In this document: positions 1 through 7,631 of the stretch, in pieces
Layout: each line of letters begins with the position of its first letter
Numbering within the stretch: position 1 is the stretch's first letter
Assembly (NCBI GenBank): GCA_012295275.1
Contig: CM022671.1
Location: 2,317,939 to 2,332,877 of the forward strand
DNA: 14,939 nt
Origin: Chrysomallon squamiferum
Taxonomy: Eukaryota > Mollusca > Gastropoda > Neomphalida > Peltospiridae
Direction of reading: 5' to 3'
The notes under the pieces: generated by a model
Seen by the model: the letters and a program-made list of their open reading frames with translations, nothing else
What the model was told of the DNA's origin: nothing
Database searches by the model: none
Made by a program: the position numbers and the translations under genes

Positions 1-109
1 GACATTGACTGTGGACTTGAGTTCATTTCTGGGTTGCTTAGACCCAGTTTCATTAATATCAAGTGTGATCTTACATCTAGCTAGAATAATGGGCATTCAG
101 AAAATAATG
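1..109. repeat. 109-base near-identical element, left copy
   Basis: This segment matches 9741-9849 at 108 of 109 positions; the only difference is position 40 (A here, T there). Both copies contain a perfect inverted repeat, CTGGGT at 29-34 and ACCCAG at 42-47, with a seven-base loop, and the single substitution lies in that loop. Similarity stops abruptly after the sequence AAAATAATG at 101-109. The left limit is the window edge, so the true element may be longer. It could be part of a young dispersed repeat or a conserved noncoding element beside this gene family. No open reading frame of interest runs through it. Confidence 0.9.
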
Positions 110-311
110 CTGAAAATATCGTCTGACTTTAATTGTTGGCGTTGACTTGAAGACGTATATTCTCATGATGTTCTGATGTTGACAGGAAAATACTGGAATT
201 AGTTTTACTAGTCGAGATGATTTATCGTATGAATATGTTTTTTTTTGTTTTGGGTTTTTGGGGTTTTTTTTTTTTCTTTTTTTCTTCATACCTCTATTCT
301 ACCTCTGTCAG

Positions 312-1085
312 GAAAACATAATTACACTCTTTAATTATGTCATTTTTTTATTTAATTGTTATGCCGTGACAACACATCATATTTGTCTCCTTGAACCGTA
401 ATCGAAATTTATATTATTCGTAAGTGGTTTTACTAGTGAATGTTAAAATACCGCTTCAGAAGAGAAACATAAGTATCTTCCTTTAGTGCGCACATTTCAC
501 AATTTGTCCTTATAACAATAAGTAATTCCGTCTGCTTTATATAATAAACTTCTTGTATGTCTCGAATTATAGTCAGTATGCAAATGTCGATAAAAAAAAA
601 AATAATAATAAAATAATAATAATAATAATAATAATAAAGTTGCATAGAAATTGAAAATTTATATGTTGAAATCATTTAACCTTAATCTTTCTCGACGGGA
701 CGTTTTAAACGGAACTTGCTAAAGTTCGAAAGATTCATAGGTAAACTATTAATGTAACGATGAAACGATTTAATTTTAGCACCAGATACCTAAAAACATA
801 TTTCTATTTCATTGTTATACATACTTATATAATCAAAAATACATTTATTGCTTGAAACAACAGACATATTTTGTCTCAATGTTTCCGAAATAGCTAGTAA
901 TAAATTATTAAGTTTTTCTTTGGGTTACATTTATTGTAAAATACAATGTTAAAGAAATAAAGCAGGCTTTATACTGGAAATTTCCGTGTGCGTGTGCGTT
1001 ACATTATGTAAAACAATTATGTCTGTCTTTCCTCCTTATTTTCTATCTTGTTATCGTTATTTATTTATTTATTTTATTTAGTTTT
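312..1085. repeat. Left copy of duplicated receptor intron block
   Basis: Two stretches are collinear with the gene C upstream/intron 1 region. Bases 312 to about 550 match 10973 to about 11205, sharing for example the run CTTTAGTGCGCAC. Bases 571-985 match about 12817-13190, sharing GAAACAACAGACATATTTTG. A weaker tail to about 1085 matches up to about 13425. By eye the core is about 85-87% identical. This copy is shorter: it lacks a 1.6 kb insertion and a (TATG)n tract present on the right, and has only a small (AAT)n run at 599-638. No signal-peptide exon is recognisable at the place corresponding to 10784-10844. Confidence 0.85.
599..638. repeat. (AAT)n microsatellite
   Basis: An A-run followed by repeated AAT units. 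It sits inside the left duplicated block, where the right copy has only a short A-run. Confidence 0.9.
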
Positions 1086-1099
1086 TATCTCTTTTTCAG

Positions 1100-1283
1100 A
1101 GTGGAATTACATTTAAATTTATGGTTCATTTTTGCATTGCTAAACGGCAGAAGGTATCTACAGAAAATAAGTCCTATGGAGAGCGTGCGCTCCTGTCTAA
1201 ACATTAGACACCTTCTTTCAGATAACTTTACCATGAAGTCAGATAAAAAATACCAGTTAAAATTAATACAAATTGCTCTGTGA
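1100..1283 (+). other. Exon-like open segment, unrecognised
   Basis: A good splice-acceptor pattern (pyrimidine tract ending CAG at 1097-1099) opens into a frame that stays open to a TGA at 1281-1283, about 60 codons. The first residues are hydrophobic and signal-like (GTG, then ELHLNLWFIFALLNGR), but there is no ATG in frame at that end. A GTATCT donor could cut at about 1155. Entry would be phase 2, unlike the phase 1 exons of the receptor family; in phase 1 it hits TAA within six codons. It may be a decayed exon, a transposon remnant or chance. I do not recognise the protein. Confidence 0.2.
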
Positions 1284-1740
1284 CACACCCATTCAAGTGT
1301 CATCCAGGACACGTCCATACTTTCCTTACCTTAAATACACGTCTGCTGAAAGGTTCACACAAACTATATCTTTTTCTTTAAATTTAAAAATTTTATAAAT
1401 AACTAATGGTCTTTGATGATGCTTTGGTATATTATAAATATATTTCTACAAATGGTTTAACACCGACCTAGTATGCCCATGTAACACAGTAGGTCATTCG
1501 CTCAGGTTAAGACAGTAGAAATAAAATATGCCTGAACCAATTACTTTAATGCTCTATTTGACAGCGATTTCGTACTGTCATATTGATACATCTACATGAA
1601 TTATTAGACATGATCCAAATGTTAACCAAACGAGACTGAAATGATATTGTCGTTAATGAAATAAAGGAATAAAAGGCATTTTACTTTTATGTCAGCTATC
1701 AAATAACCTTACACAAACACTTTCACATTCTCCATAAGTT

Positions 1741-1856
1741 TTTCCTCTTTTGAGTATATAAAGAAAAATACATTTGTTTAGTTAGAAGTCTTTCTTAATT
1801 TTACCTCTTTTGAGTGTATAAAGAAAAATACATTTGTTTAGTTTGAAATTTTTCTT
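1741..1856. repeat. 60-base tandem duplication
   Basis: Bases 1741-1796 and 1801-1856 align without gaps at a 60-base period, with about five mismatches in 56 positions. The shared core is GTATATAAAGAAAAATACAT (the second copy reads GTGTATAAAG...). No coding potential is visible. Confidence 0.9.
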
Positions 1857-2968
1857 CTCGGGGAATTACGACCACCGCACAGAAAATGACCGTTATTGAG
1901 ACGATTTGTTAAAAACGATGAATAGTTTTTTTATTTTGTTTCTTCAATAGAAGTATTTGAGAATAAAACATATGTATGTGTGTTTGTGTGTGTGTGTGTG
2001 TGTTTTTTAATTAAAACAAATGGTATAAAATTTACTTTTTGTTTTATAAAATTACATAGCGATTTATAATATGACTGTAAGAAATATCTTTCTATCAAAA
2101 TGTAATAATAAAATTTATTTAAAGTACAAACAAATAATATACAGATATAACAAAACGTTGTGTTTCGTATATAATATGTTGAGAACTGGCAAAGCATCAG
2201 TATTATTTAAGAGTGAATATACAGAATATTTACTGCCATTAGAAAAGAATTTATGTACATTTTAGAAATAAGATATATCAACACAATTTAACAATGTGGA
2301 TAATATATACTAAAAACAAACAAAACAAAAAAAACCAACTCAACTTGTAAATAAGAAATATGACAAATTATATAAATAATAAATGAAAACATCATGCTTT
2401 CAATTCTTGTAATTTATAAATATTGGTTAATATCTAATTATATATATTGTAGAGAAAAATTTGGTATATTAAGTTAAAACAATAAACATGATAAACCTGC
2501 TTGGGATAAATAAACATTGTCAATTTACCAAAAAACAAAATAAAATTAAAAATAAAATCCTGACAATTTACAATTCGATCTACCAACAACATAATAAAAA
2601 TTGATGTATTTTAAAAAGCTAGATGCTTCATAAACTAAATGTTGGGTAATAATTAAACATTGCTTATCTAACAGATTTACATCAGTTTTAATTTTAAAAA
2701 AAGAAAGAAAAAACATGATTAGATAGTCCTTACTGACGAAGTTCCAAGCTATCATTTGTTATAGTGTTAGGTATGCCTAATTCAAGAAACCTGTATTTAA
2801 AAAAAAAAGTTAGAAACCAAAACAACATTAAGAAAACTTTACAAAATATATTTAGAACTAATCTAGAGGAAAAGAATAAAACAAACATATAAATAATTAT
2901 TTATTAAAATTTTTGAAAAATGCAGACCCCTCCCCAAAAAAACCCCACATAGTTCTTTCAGTTATTCA
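1857..2968. other. AT-rich noncoding stretch
   Basis: About 1.1 kb of AT-rich sequence with a (GT)n tract near 1978-2003 and several short A-rich runs. Open frames here are short, biased to Ile/Tyr/Lys/Phe and have no cysteine spacing or domain signature. On the minus strand, AATAAA at 2905-2900 lies about 64 bases beyond the candidate gene A stop codon and could serve as its polyadenylation signal. Confidence 0.6.
1978..2003. repeat. (GT)n microsatellite
   Basis: Alternating TG/GT run with one TTT interruption. Confidence 0.9.
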
Positions 2969-3105
2969 TCAAAGTATGGTTATGTTTTCTCCAGTTCTGA
3001 CTTTCAGCTTTGTGGCACCTTCACACACTGATCCTAGTTTGTCTGTGTACAGGTTTCTGTTGCGAGCCCACGTCATAAAATAAATATATAAATAAAAAGG
3101 AATGT
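2969..3105 (-). CDS. Candidate last exon of gene A: short hydrophobic stretch plus basic tail
   Basis: On the minus strand a strong acceptor (long TTCC/TTTC pyrimidine tract ending CAG, AG at 3107-3106) opens a 137-base segment. It is fully open in phase 1, the phase in which exon 3 ends, and finishes at TGA 2971-2969. Joined to exon 3 it would add about 44 residues. These begin IPFYLYIYFMTW, turn basic (ARNRN), continue LYTDKLGS and end GENITIL. The hydrophobic stretch of about 12 residues is short for a membrane span. The basic residues after it and a tyrosine tail recall a membrane-anchor plus cytoplasmic-tail layout, but similarity to the gene B tail is too weak to claim homology. AATAAA follows about 64 bases on. 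The exon is a prediction from phase, splice signal and open length. Confidence 0.35.
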
Positions 3106-3696
3106 CTGAAAGGAAAGGAAAGGAACAAATTTAGAAATGAAATATATAAAAAGAAAAAGGAAAAAGAAAGACGGATGAAGAAGGAAAAAAGTAATTCATC
3201 TGTATTTGTAGCGTTTAATTATGTTTTTAATATCTAAATATCAACACAAAGAAAGAAAAGAAGAAGATAATTAATAATATTAATAATAATAATAATGACT
3301 TTGGTGATGATTATGGTGAAAACTAAAAAATACCAGAAATACCAAGAAAATTAAAGAAAACAAACAAAGGAAACGTTAAAAACCAACTTACAACTATGAC
3401 AAGGTCCTACATGTTTACAACCCAGCACTGCATCATATTAATCAGTATGTACAAAGACACGTGACAGAACGTTACAGGAGCAGAGTTGTTACCTTAACAA
3501 ACAAGTAGTTAACAAAATAAATAAAAATAAATTAGAAAAGGAAAGGAAGAAATCAAAACAGAAGAAAGTTAAAACAAAAACATAAATAAACAAAGAATTT
3601 TTTTAAAACTTTGTTAGGAGACGAGAAGGATTTAAAAAAAAAAAAAAAGAAAAAATGAACACAGACATAATTTTAACTAAATTACATGTTACTCAC
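3106..3696 (-). other. Gene A intron 3 (if the last exon is real)
   Basis: The donor is GTGAGT (3696-3691), an exact consensus, and the acceptor AG is at 3107-3106. The interior is strongly pyrimidine-rich on the minus strand (seen as GAAA/GGAAA runs on plus at 3109-3200 and 3500-3660), with a short (AAT)n at about 3270-3296. No EGF-like or membrane exon is recognisable inside. Confidence 0.4.
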
Positions 3697-4137
3697 CTGT
3701 ATTGACATGTGACCTCTCAGCCTTGAGACACACATCATCGTTTGCACCATGTTGACAGTGACACATCCCATCAAAGAAACATTCTCCGTTCAGACACACT
3801 TTACTGCATGTTTCATTACAAAAATTCCCCCACCATCCTTTCTTACAGCCATCGAGACACTCCTCTGTGTGACGACCACAAACGGATTCGTTTGGAATGG
3901 TTGATGAACAGTTTCTCGTACAATGTTTTGTACAATTCTCTCCCCAGAAACCATTTTTGCATTTAAAACATATACCTGTTGTTTTGTTACAACCGTCGAC
4001 ATCACAGTTGTTACACTGGTCTGTACAGTTGTCTCCGTACCAGCCAGGTAAACATGATTTACATTGTCCTTTGCATTCCGAACAGTTGTAAGACCAAGTC
4101 GATGAATTAAGCAAACGGTCAATTTTCTCATCTATTT
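3697..4137 (-). CDS. Gene A exon 3: EGF-like module array
   Basis: 441 bases, phase 1 to phase 1. The acceptor is TTTTACCCACAG (AG 4139-4138) and the donor is GTGAGT. It begins EIDEKIDRLLNSSTWSYNC and continues with regular cysteine spacing (CxxCxxxCxxC, then PGWYG, NCDVDGCNK, FWGENC, ECLDGCKKGWWGN). It matches the first two thirds of gene C exon 3 closely, at roughly 60% identity by eye. The last module (FFDGMCHCQHGANDDVC) has lost the usual G-aromatic-G before its final cysteine, where gene C has GYFGTDC. Antisense open frames here are by-products of the cysteine-rich codons. Confidence 0.93.
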
Positions 4138-4726
4138 CTGTGGGTAAAAATTAAATAAATAGAAAAGAGAGAGTTAATAAAAATAATAATAATACTAATA
4201 AAAAAGAAATACCCAAGACAAATAATAATAAACGTATTTTATTTTTAATGCTATAAAATCAATTGTTGTATGTTATGTTAATGTTCAAGTTGTCACTAAC
4301 TCAACTACAATGAACACGATAGCACATTCATTATCATCGCTAACTTCATCAGTACAGTTATTAATATAATTACCAAATCATTTTTATCATTTATTGATAA
4401 TAATTACAGATAAGCACATACAAACAGATGTAAACAAGAGATGTCGCAGGACTTTTCTTCTTGTTCTTGTTGTTGTTGTTGTTTACCTGTGTCAGATTTT
4501 CCGGTAAAACGAAGACAATTCCTGTCACTACATTTCTTATTACAGTGTAGTCCGTAGAATCCAGGTATACATTTAGTACAGGTTCCCACACAATATGAAC
4601 ACTGCTGAATAACATCAGACCCTGTAAATACAGTAAAAATATTAATAATTTGCATAATAAACAATAGAGAATTGTGGGGAAATAAAATAATTAATGTATT
4701 AATTTATTAATTAATTTTATATTTTT

Positions 4727-4757
<31 letters not shown>

Positions 4758-4863
4758 TTTTATTTTATTTTATTTTTTTTTGTTGTTGTTGCTTATTATT
4801 ATTATTATTATTATTATTACCTTCTACCAAGAAACAGAATAGTATTATAAAAAGAAGACGCAT
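3697..4863 (-). CDS. Gene A: secreted or short-tailed multiple-EGF (MEGF/SREC/Draper-like) protein
   Basis: Coding exons are 4863-4821, 4621-4487 and 4137-3697, possibly followed by 3105-2969; with that exon the protein is about 251 residues. The order is a signal peptide, one partial EGF module (exon 2), then about four EGF-like modules in exon 3 with family signatures PGWYGDNC, NGFWGENC and DGCKKGWWGNFC. Many N-x-S/T sites (NSS, NCT, NKT, NET) indicate an extracellular glycoprotein. MEGF10, CED-1, Draper and SREC relatives bind apoptotic cells, microbes or modified lipids; that role is inferred. Compared with gene C, exon 3 lacks about two EGF modules, and no complete membrane span is seen. 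Every coding intron is phase 1 and no frame is broken. It is transcribed away from gene B. Confidence 0.85.
4138..4486 (-). other. Gene A intron 2
   Basis: 349 bases, donor GTAAAC at 4486-4481 and acceptor AG at 4139-4138. It starts with a (CAA)n run that keeps the exon 2 frame open for several glutamine codons; this is intron, not a polyglutamine domain. The rest is AT-rich with a short (AAT)n at about 4180-4200. Confidence 0.85.
4487..4621 (-). CDS. Gene A exon 2: first EGF-like module
   Basis: 135 bases, phase 1 at both ends; acceptor TACTGTATTTACAG, donor ACAG|GTAAAC. It encodes SDVIQQCSYCVGTCTKC, then IPGFYGLHCNKKC and SDRNCLRFTGKSDT. The pattern CxxCxxxCxxC followed by PGFYGxxC is the same as gene C exon 2 (NCSYCEGFCLRC, MPGYYGKHC). 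It has seven cysteines where gene C has nine; the two missing ones correspond to SRC and GMC in gene C. Loss of an even number fits loss of one disulfide pair. Confidence 0.92.
4622..4820 (-). other. Gene A intron 1
   Basis: 199 bases, donor GTAATA and acceptor ACAG. Most of it is simple repeat: on plus, (TTTA)n at about 4724-4764, TTTTA runs to about 4777, and (TTA)n at 4793-4819, which abuts the donor. It is very short compared with the 2.76 kb intron 1 of gene C and shows no trace of the duplicated block that fills the latter. Confidence 0.85.
4821..4863 (-). CDS. Gene A exon 1: signal peptide
   Basis: ATG at 4863-4861 encodes MRLLFIILFCFLVE plus the first base of a Gly codon, 43 bases, with donor AAG|GTAATA in phase 1. 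One arginine followed by a hydrophobic run and a short polar end is a typical signal peptide. I chose this frame because only it is phase-compatible with exon 2. Another ATG, four bases upstream (4867-4865), is in a different frame (MHASSF...) and stops at the intron edge, so leaky scanning would be needed. The exon probably begins at 4904 after an acceptor. Confidence 0.8.
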
Positions 4864-4904
4864 GCATGATTTTCAGCCCCACAGTCAACCAGCTCAGTTA
4901 TAAA

Positions 4905-4927
4905 CTAAAATAAGAAGATCGTTAGTA
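4905..4927 (-). promoter_or_regulatory. Branch point and acceptor of a 5' UTR intron of gene A
   Basis: On the minus strand, TACTAAC (4927-4921) is followed by a pyrimidine-rich run and AG at 4906-4905, about 17 bases beyond the branch adenosine. This would make the first coding exon 4904-4821, with 41 untranslated bases, and place the promoter farther upstream. No donor was identified. Confidence 0.45.
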
Positions 4928-5946
4928 AGGAAATAGATACTGCCTTTTCTGGATAAACTCCAAGGAGTCCTCAGAAAATACCTTTTACCGAGAATTGTTA
5001 ATCTGAGCTATAAGGTCAGGAAGGTCTATACTGGGTAGTCAACAAATAATCTTTTACATGGATCTTTCAAGATAATATATAACGTGTATAAAATGACTCA
5101 CATTTCACACTTGAGTGAATATCTTTAGACAACTGCACAGTACACAGAATGTTACGTAGATGTTAATAATATTACTAGTGATTTTCTGTTTACTTTAAAT
5201 AACAGCAATTTACCAATGCTAAAGCAATCTACTTTAGAACAAATTTCAAAATTATTCATAAAACTGAGCCTTGATTGTAAATCTGTAAAACTGCAGTTTT
5301 TATTCTTCCAGTTTGTTTATAAAGAGAAAATGCTTTTCTTTTTTTTTCTACTTTCTGCTACATTTACGCACTTCACAAGTGAATAACAAGTGTATATATA
5401 TTCTAAGTTAAACAAACAAAGAAAAACTGAAGAAGTAAATAATAATAAAGAAAAAAGAAGAAAATACAGGAAGAATGAGTAAAGAATGAACTAAAAAAGA
5501 ACGATAGAGCTTTTATTTCTCTAAAAATCTCTAAATTACCGAACTTTTCTAACGTAACATTCTATTACAATAACACTATAGCTATCTATATCCTTCTTTC
5601 TAAAACACAACTTTTGAAACATGAATAGTACTACAAGTACTGTGTTTAAGCTGTTTTATGTATAACATACTAACATACTAATATAGTTACGCTTCTTCGT
5701 CTGTAATAATACATAAACATTAACACTACAGTTGTGTTTACACCCTTTATAATGTTCTAACACACTAACACTACAACTGTGTACACCTACACGTGAGAAA
5801 CAATTATAAGCAGAAAACCTTTATTTGAGTATGTAACATTAGAGTGTGTCTCTGAATATATGATGTAAATCTGTTTTTAATATATTGTTTAGTCGTGAAA
5901 ATGAAAACAGAAACACAGAAAATAATTATAATTTGTTTTATTGAAA
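4928..5946. other. Noncoding region upstream of gene A
   Basis: About 1 kb of AT-rich sequence between gene A and the possible signal exon at 5947. Open frames are short, and no cysteine-patterned exon or long repeat was found on either strand. It could hold promoters for both directions. Confidence 0.5.
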
Positions 5947-5989
5947 ATGCATAAGGTAATAATAACAATCGCTATCTCTTTAGCTCTCT
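5947..5989 (+). CDS. Possible signal-peptide exon upstream of gene B
   Basis: ATG at 5947 opens MHKVIITIAISLAL, after which a GTATGT donor (5990-5995) would cut in phase 1. The exon would be 43 bases, the same length and phase as the gene A signal exon, and it is compatible with the phase 1 acceptor at 7520. Read on without splicing, it gives CMCVCAPID and a stop. Hydrophobic ATG-led runs arise easily by chance in this AT-rich DNA, so this is a weak prediction. If real, splicing to 7520 would give a receptor of about 92 residues with no EGF module. Confidence 0.22.
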
Positions 5990-5995
5990 GTATGT

Positions 5996-7014
5996 GTGTA
6001 TGTGCACCGATAGATTGAGTTTGCATGTAAAATATAGTAATTACAGATTTTTCATACACTCTCAAGCATTGAAAAGAAATCTATGAAAATATTAATTCAT
6101 AATAACAATCTCTAAGTACATTGATTCATAGTGATATCACTGTTTGTCATGTTTTAGTTATCATCATATTCCATATTGAAGCCTACCAGTGTTTTTTTCA
6201 ATTAATAAAGAGAAATGTTTCATATACACTCTTAGACACACAAATACAGTTTTCTTCTGTTAATAAAACAAACATATTTTGTTTTAACAAGATTGATTTA
6301 ATGGTTTATAGAAATCAGTTACATGGTAATAAATTAAGTTGGTATTAATATATAAAAAGCATTTGTATTCTGAATTATATAGTGAAATAGAATTCTTAAA
6401 GTTTTATCGAAGTTTAGTAAATAAATTTAATAAATGTTTTGAAACGAAGATATAATAGGCCTACTGTTCATTTGACAGAAAGTTTCTTTCCTTTTTCTAA
6501 TATATACTGAAAATGAACTGCATTTTTATTATCTAGCCCTGTATACGTTAATTTAGTATATTTTTTAGACAAACATATCGATTTTACTAATGAATATTAT
6601 CAAATTTTATCTCCAAATGCACAATACATTTTTATAATGAACATGACAAAGCACAGCTTTCAATAGTATACATTTTATTTACTCTGTTTCAAAGGTACAA
6701 GAGGCTTCTTATTTAATATTATGTTATAGTTTTAATTACCTGTTTATTTGTTTATTTTTATATTTGGCATTATTCTTCTTGTTATAATATTATTTTATGT
6801 AAATAAATTATCGTAATGCATTATTGTCATGTGACACTTTAATAAACAACACAATTTAAGTATTAGATATTAGCAGCTAATTAAAACTACGTTATTTCAT
6901 GATATTATAGATACTGATAAAATTTAAACAAACTGGGAAATGTAATTAGGAGAGTACGATATTTGAAACTAAAGAAATTAGTTTAAATTATTTTACTACT
7001 GCTGAAATAAAAAT
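5996..7014. other. AT-rich noncoding stretch before the minisatellite
   Basis: About 1 kb with only short, Ile/Phe/Lys-biased open frames. I looked on both strands for EGF cysteine spacing, because gene B needs upstream exons, and found none. Confidence 0.55.
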
Positions 7015-7388
7015 ACGGTGAAAGTATGAAATAAGTCCGTAAGGAATGTTTAAAATAGATGTATCGGGATGCATGCAATAAATGTATAGTTAGAGTATAA
7101 ATAAGTGTAAAGTGAGAGCATAAAATAAATATATAGTGAATGTATAAAATAAGTTTGAAATGATGTATAAGAACGTGTGCAGTGAAGTGTACACACAGGT
7201 GTGCAGTAAGTGTATGATGAAGTATATAATAAGGTATAGTGAGCTATCTGTACAATATGTTCATAAAATAAGTGAACAGGGAGCGTGTGATGAAAATTAG
7301 TTTGTGTATAGTCAGTGTATAAAAATTAGTATTTGTGCAATGAGCGTATAAAAAATAAAACTAGTTCTGTGAGAGTAAAAAGTAAGTG
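7015..7388. repeat. Diverged 22-28 base minisatellite
   Basis: About 15 imperfect units follow one another, each resembling GTATAGTGAGAGTATAAAAT then AAGT, and most ending AAGT, AAAT or TTAGT. Clear units lie around 7091-7113, 7137-7155 and 7330-7352. Unit length drifts from 22 to about 30 bases, as in an old decayed array. It ends about 130 bases before the gene B membrane exon. Confidence 0.65.
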
Positions 7389-7519
7389 TTCACAGAAGAT
7401 AGAGTCAACCATGTTCATCGAATAAATAATAAGAACAATCTATATTTAACCCTACACATTAAATAAAAACCATACACAGATAAACTCTAACTTTAAATCT
7501 GCCTTTCTCGTATTTGCAG

Positions 7520-7631
7520 ATGCTGCTGGTTCGACAAAATTATCTTCCGATTTCTACAAAGGAGTTGGATCTGGTATCGGCATCACTATCAGCATCGGCA
7601 TGTTCGTTATTTCTATGTATTGTTGTTATAG
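7520..7631 (+). CDS. Gene B exon: transmembrane segment
   Basis: 112 bases, acceptor TCTCGTATTTGCAG (AG 7518-7519), donor AG|GTATGA. In phase 1 it encodes (D)AAGSTKLSSDFYK followed by GVGSGIGITISIGMFVISM and YCCYR. The span of about 23 residues has closely spaced glycines, including GxxxG pairs (GVGSG, GSGIG) that favour helix packing, and a juxtamembrane CC that could be acylated. The exon leaves in phase 2. The unspliced frame continuing to 7831 is intron. Confidence 0.82.

Noticed and set aside
1085-1318. 77-codon minus-strand frame
   Set aside because: No recognisable domain, signal peptide or splice context; it overlaps the plus-strand exon-like segment and neither is proven.
3742-4091. 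Plus-strand frames across gene A exon 3, and the minus frame 3790-4131
   Set aside because: They are other frames of the same cysteine-rich exon; only the called frame has EGF spacing and phase-consistent splice sites.
4424-4486. Polyglutamine extension after gene A exon 2
   Set aside because: It begins exactly at the GT donor and is the intronic (CAA)n run; splicing to exon 3 in phase 1 is better supported.
5087-5093. TATAAAA as a promoter TATA box
   Set aside because: Common by chance in this AT-rich DNA, with no supporting start-site element or nearby exon.
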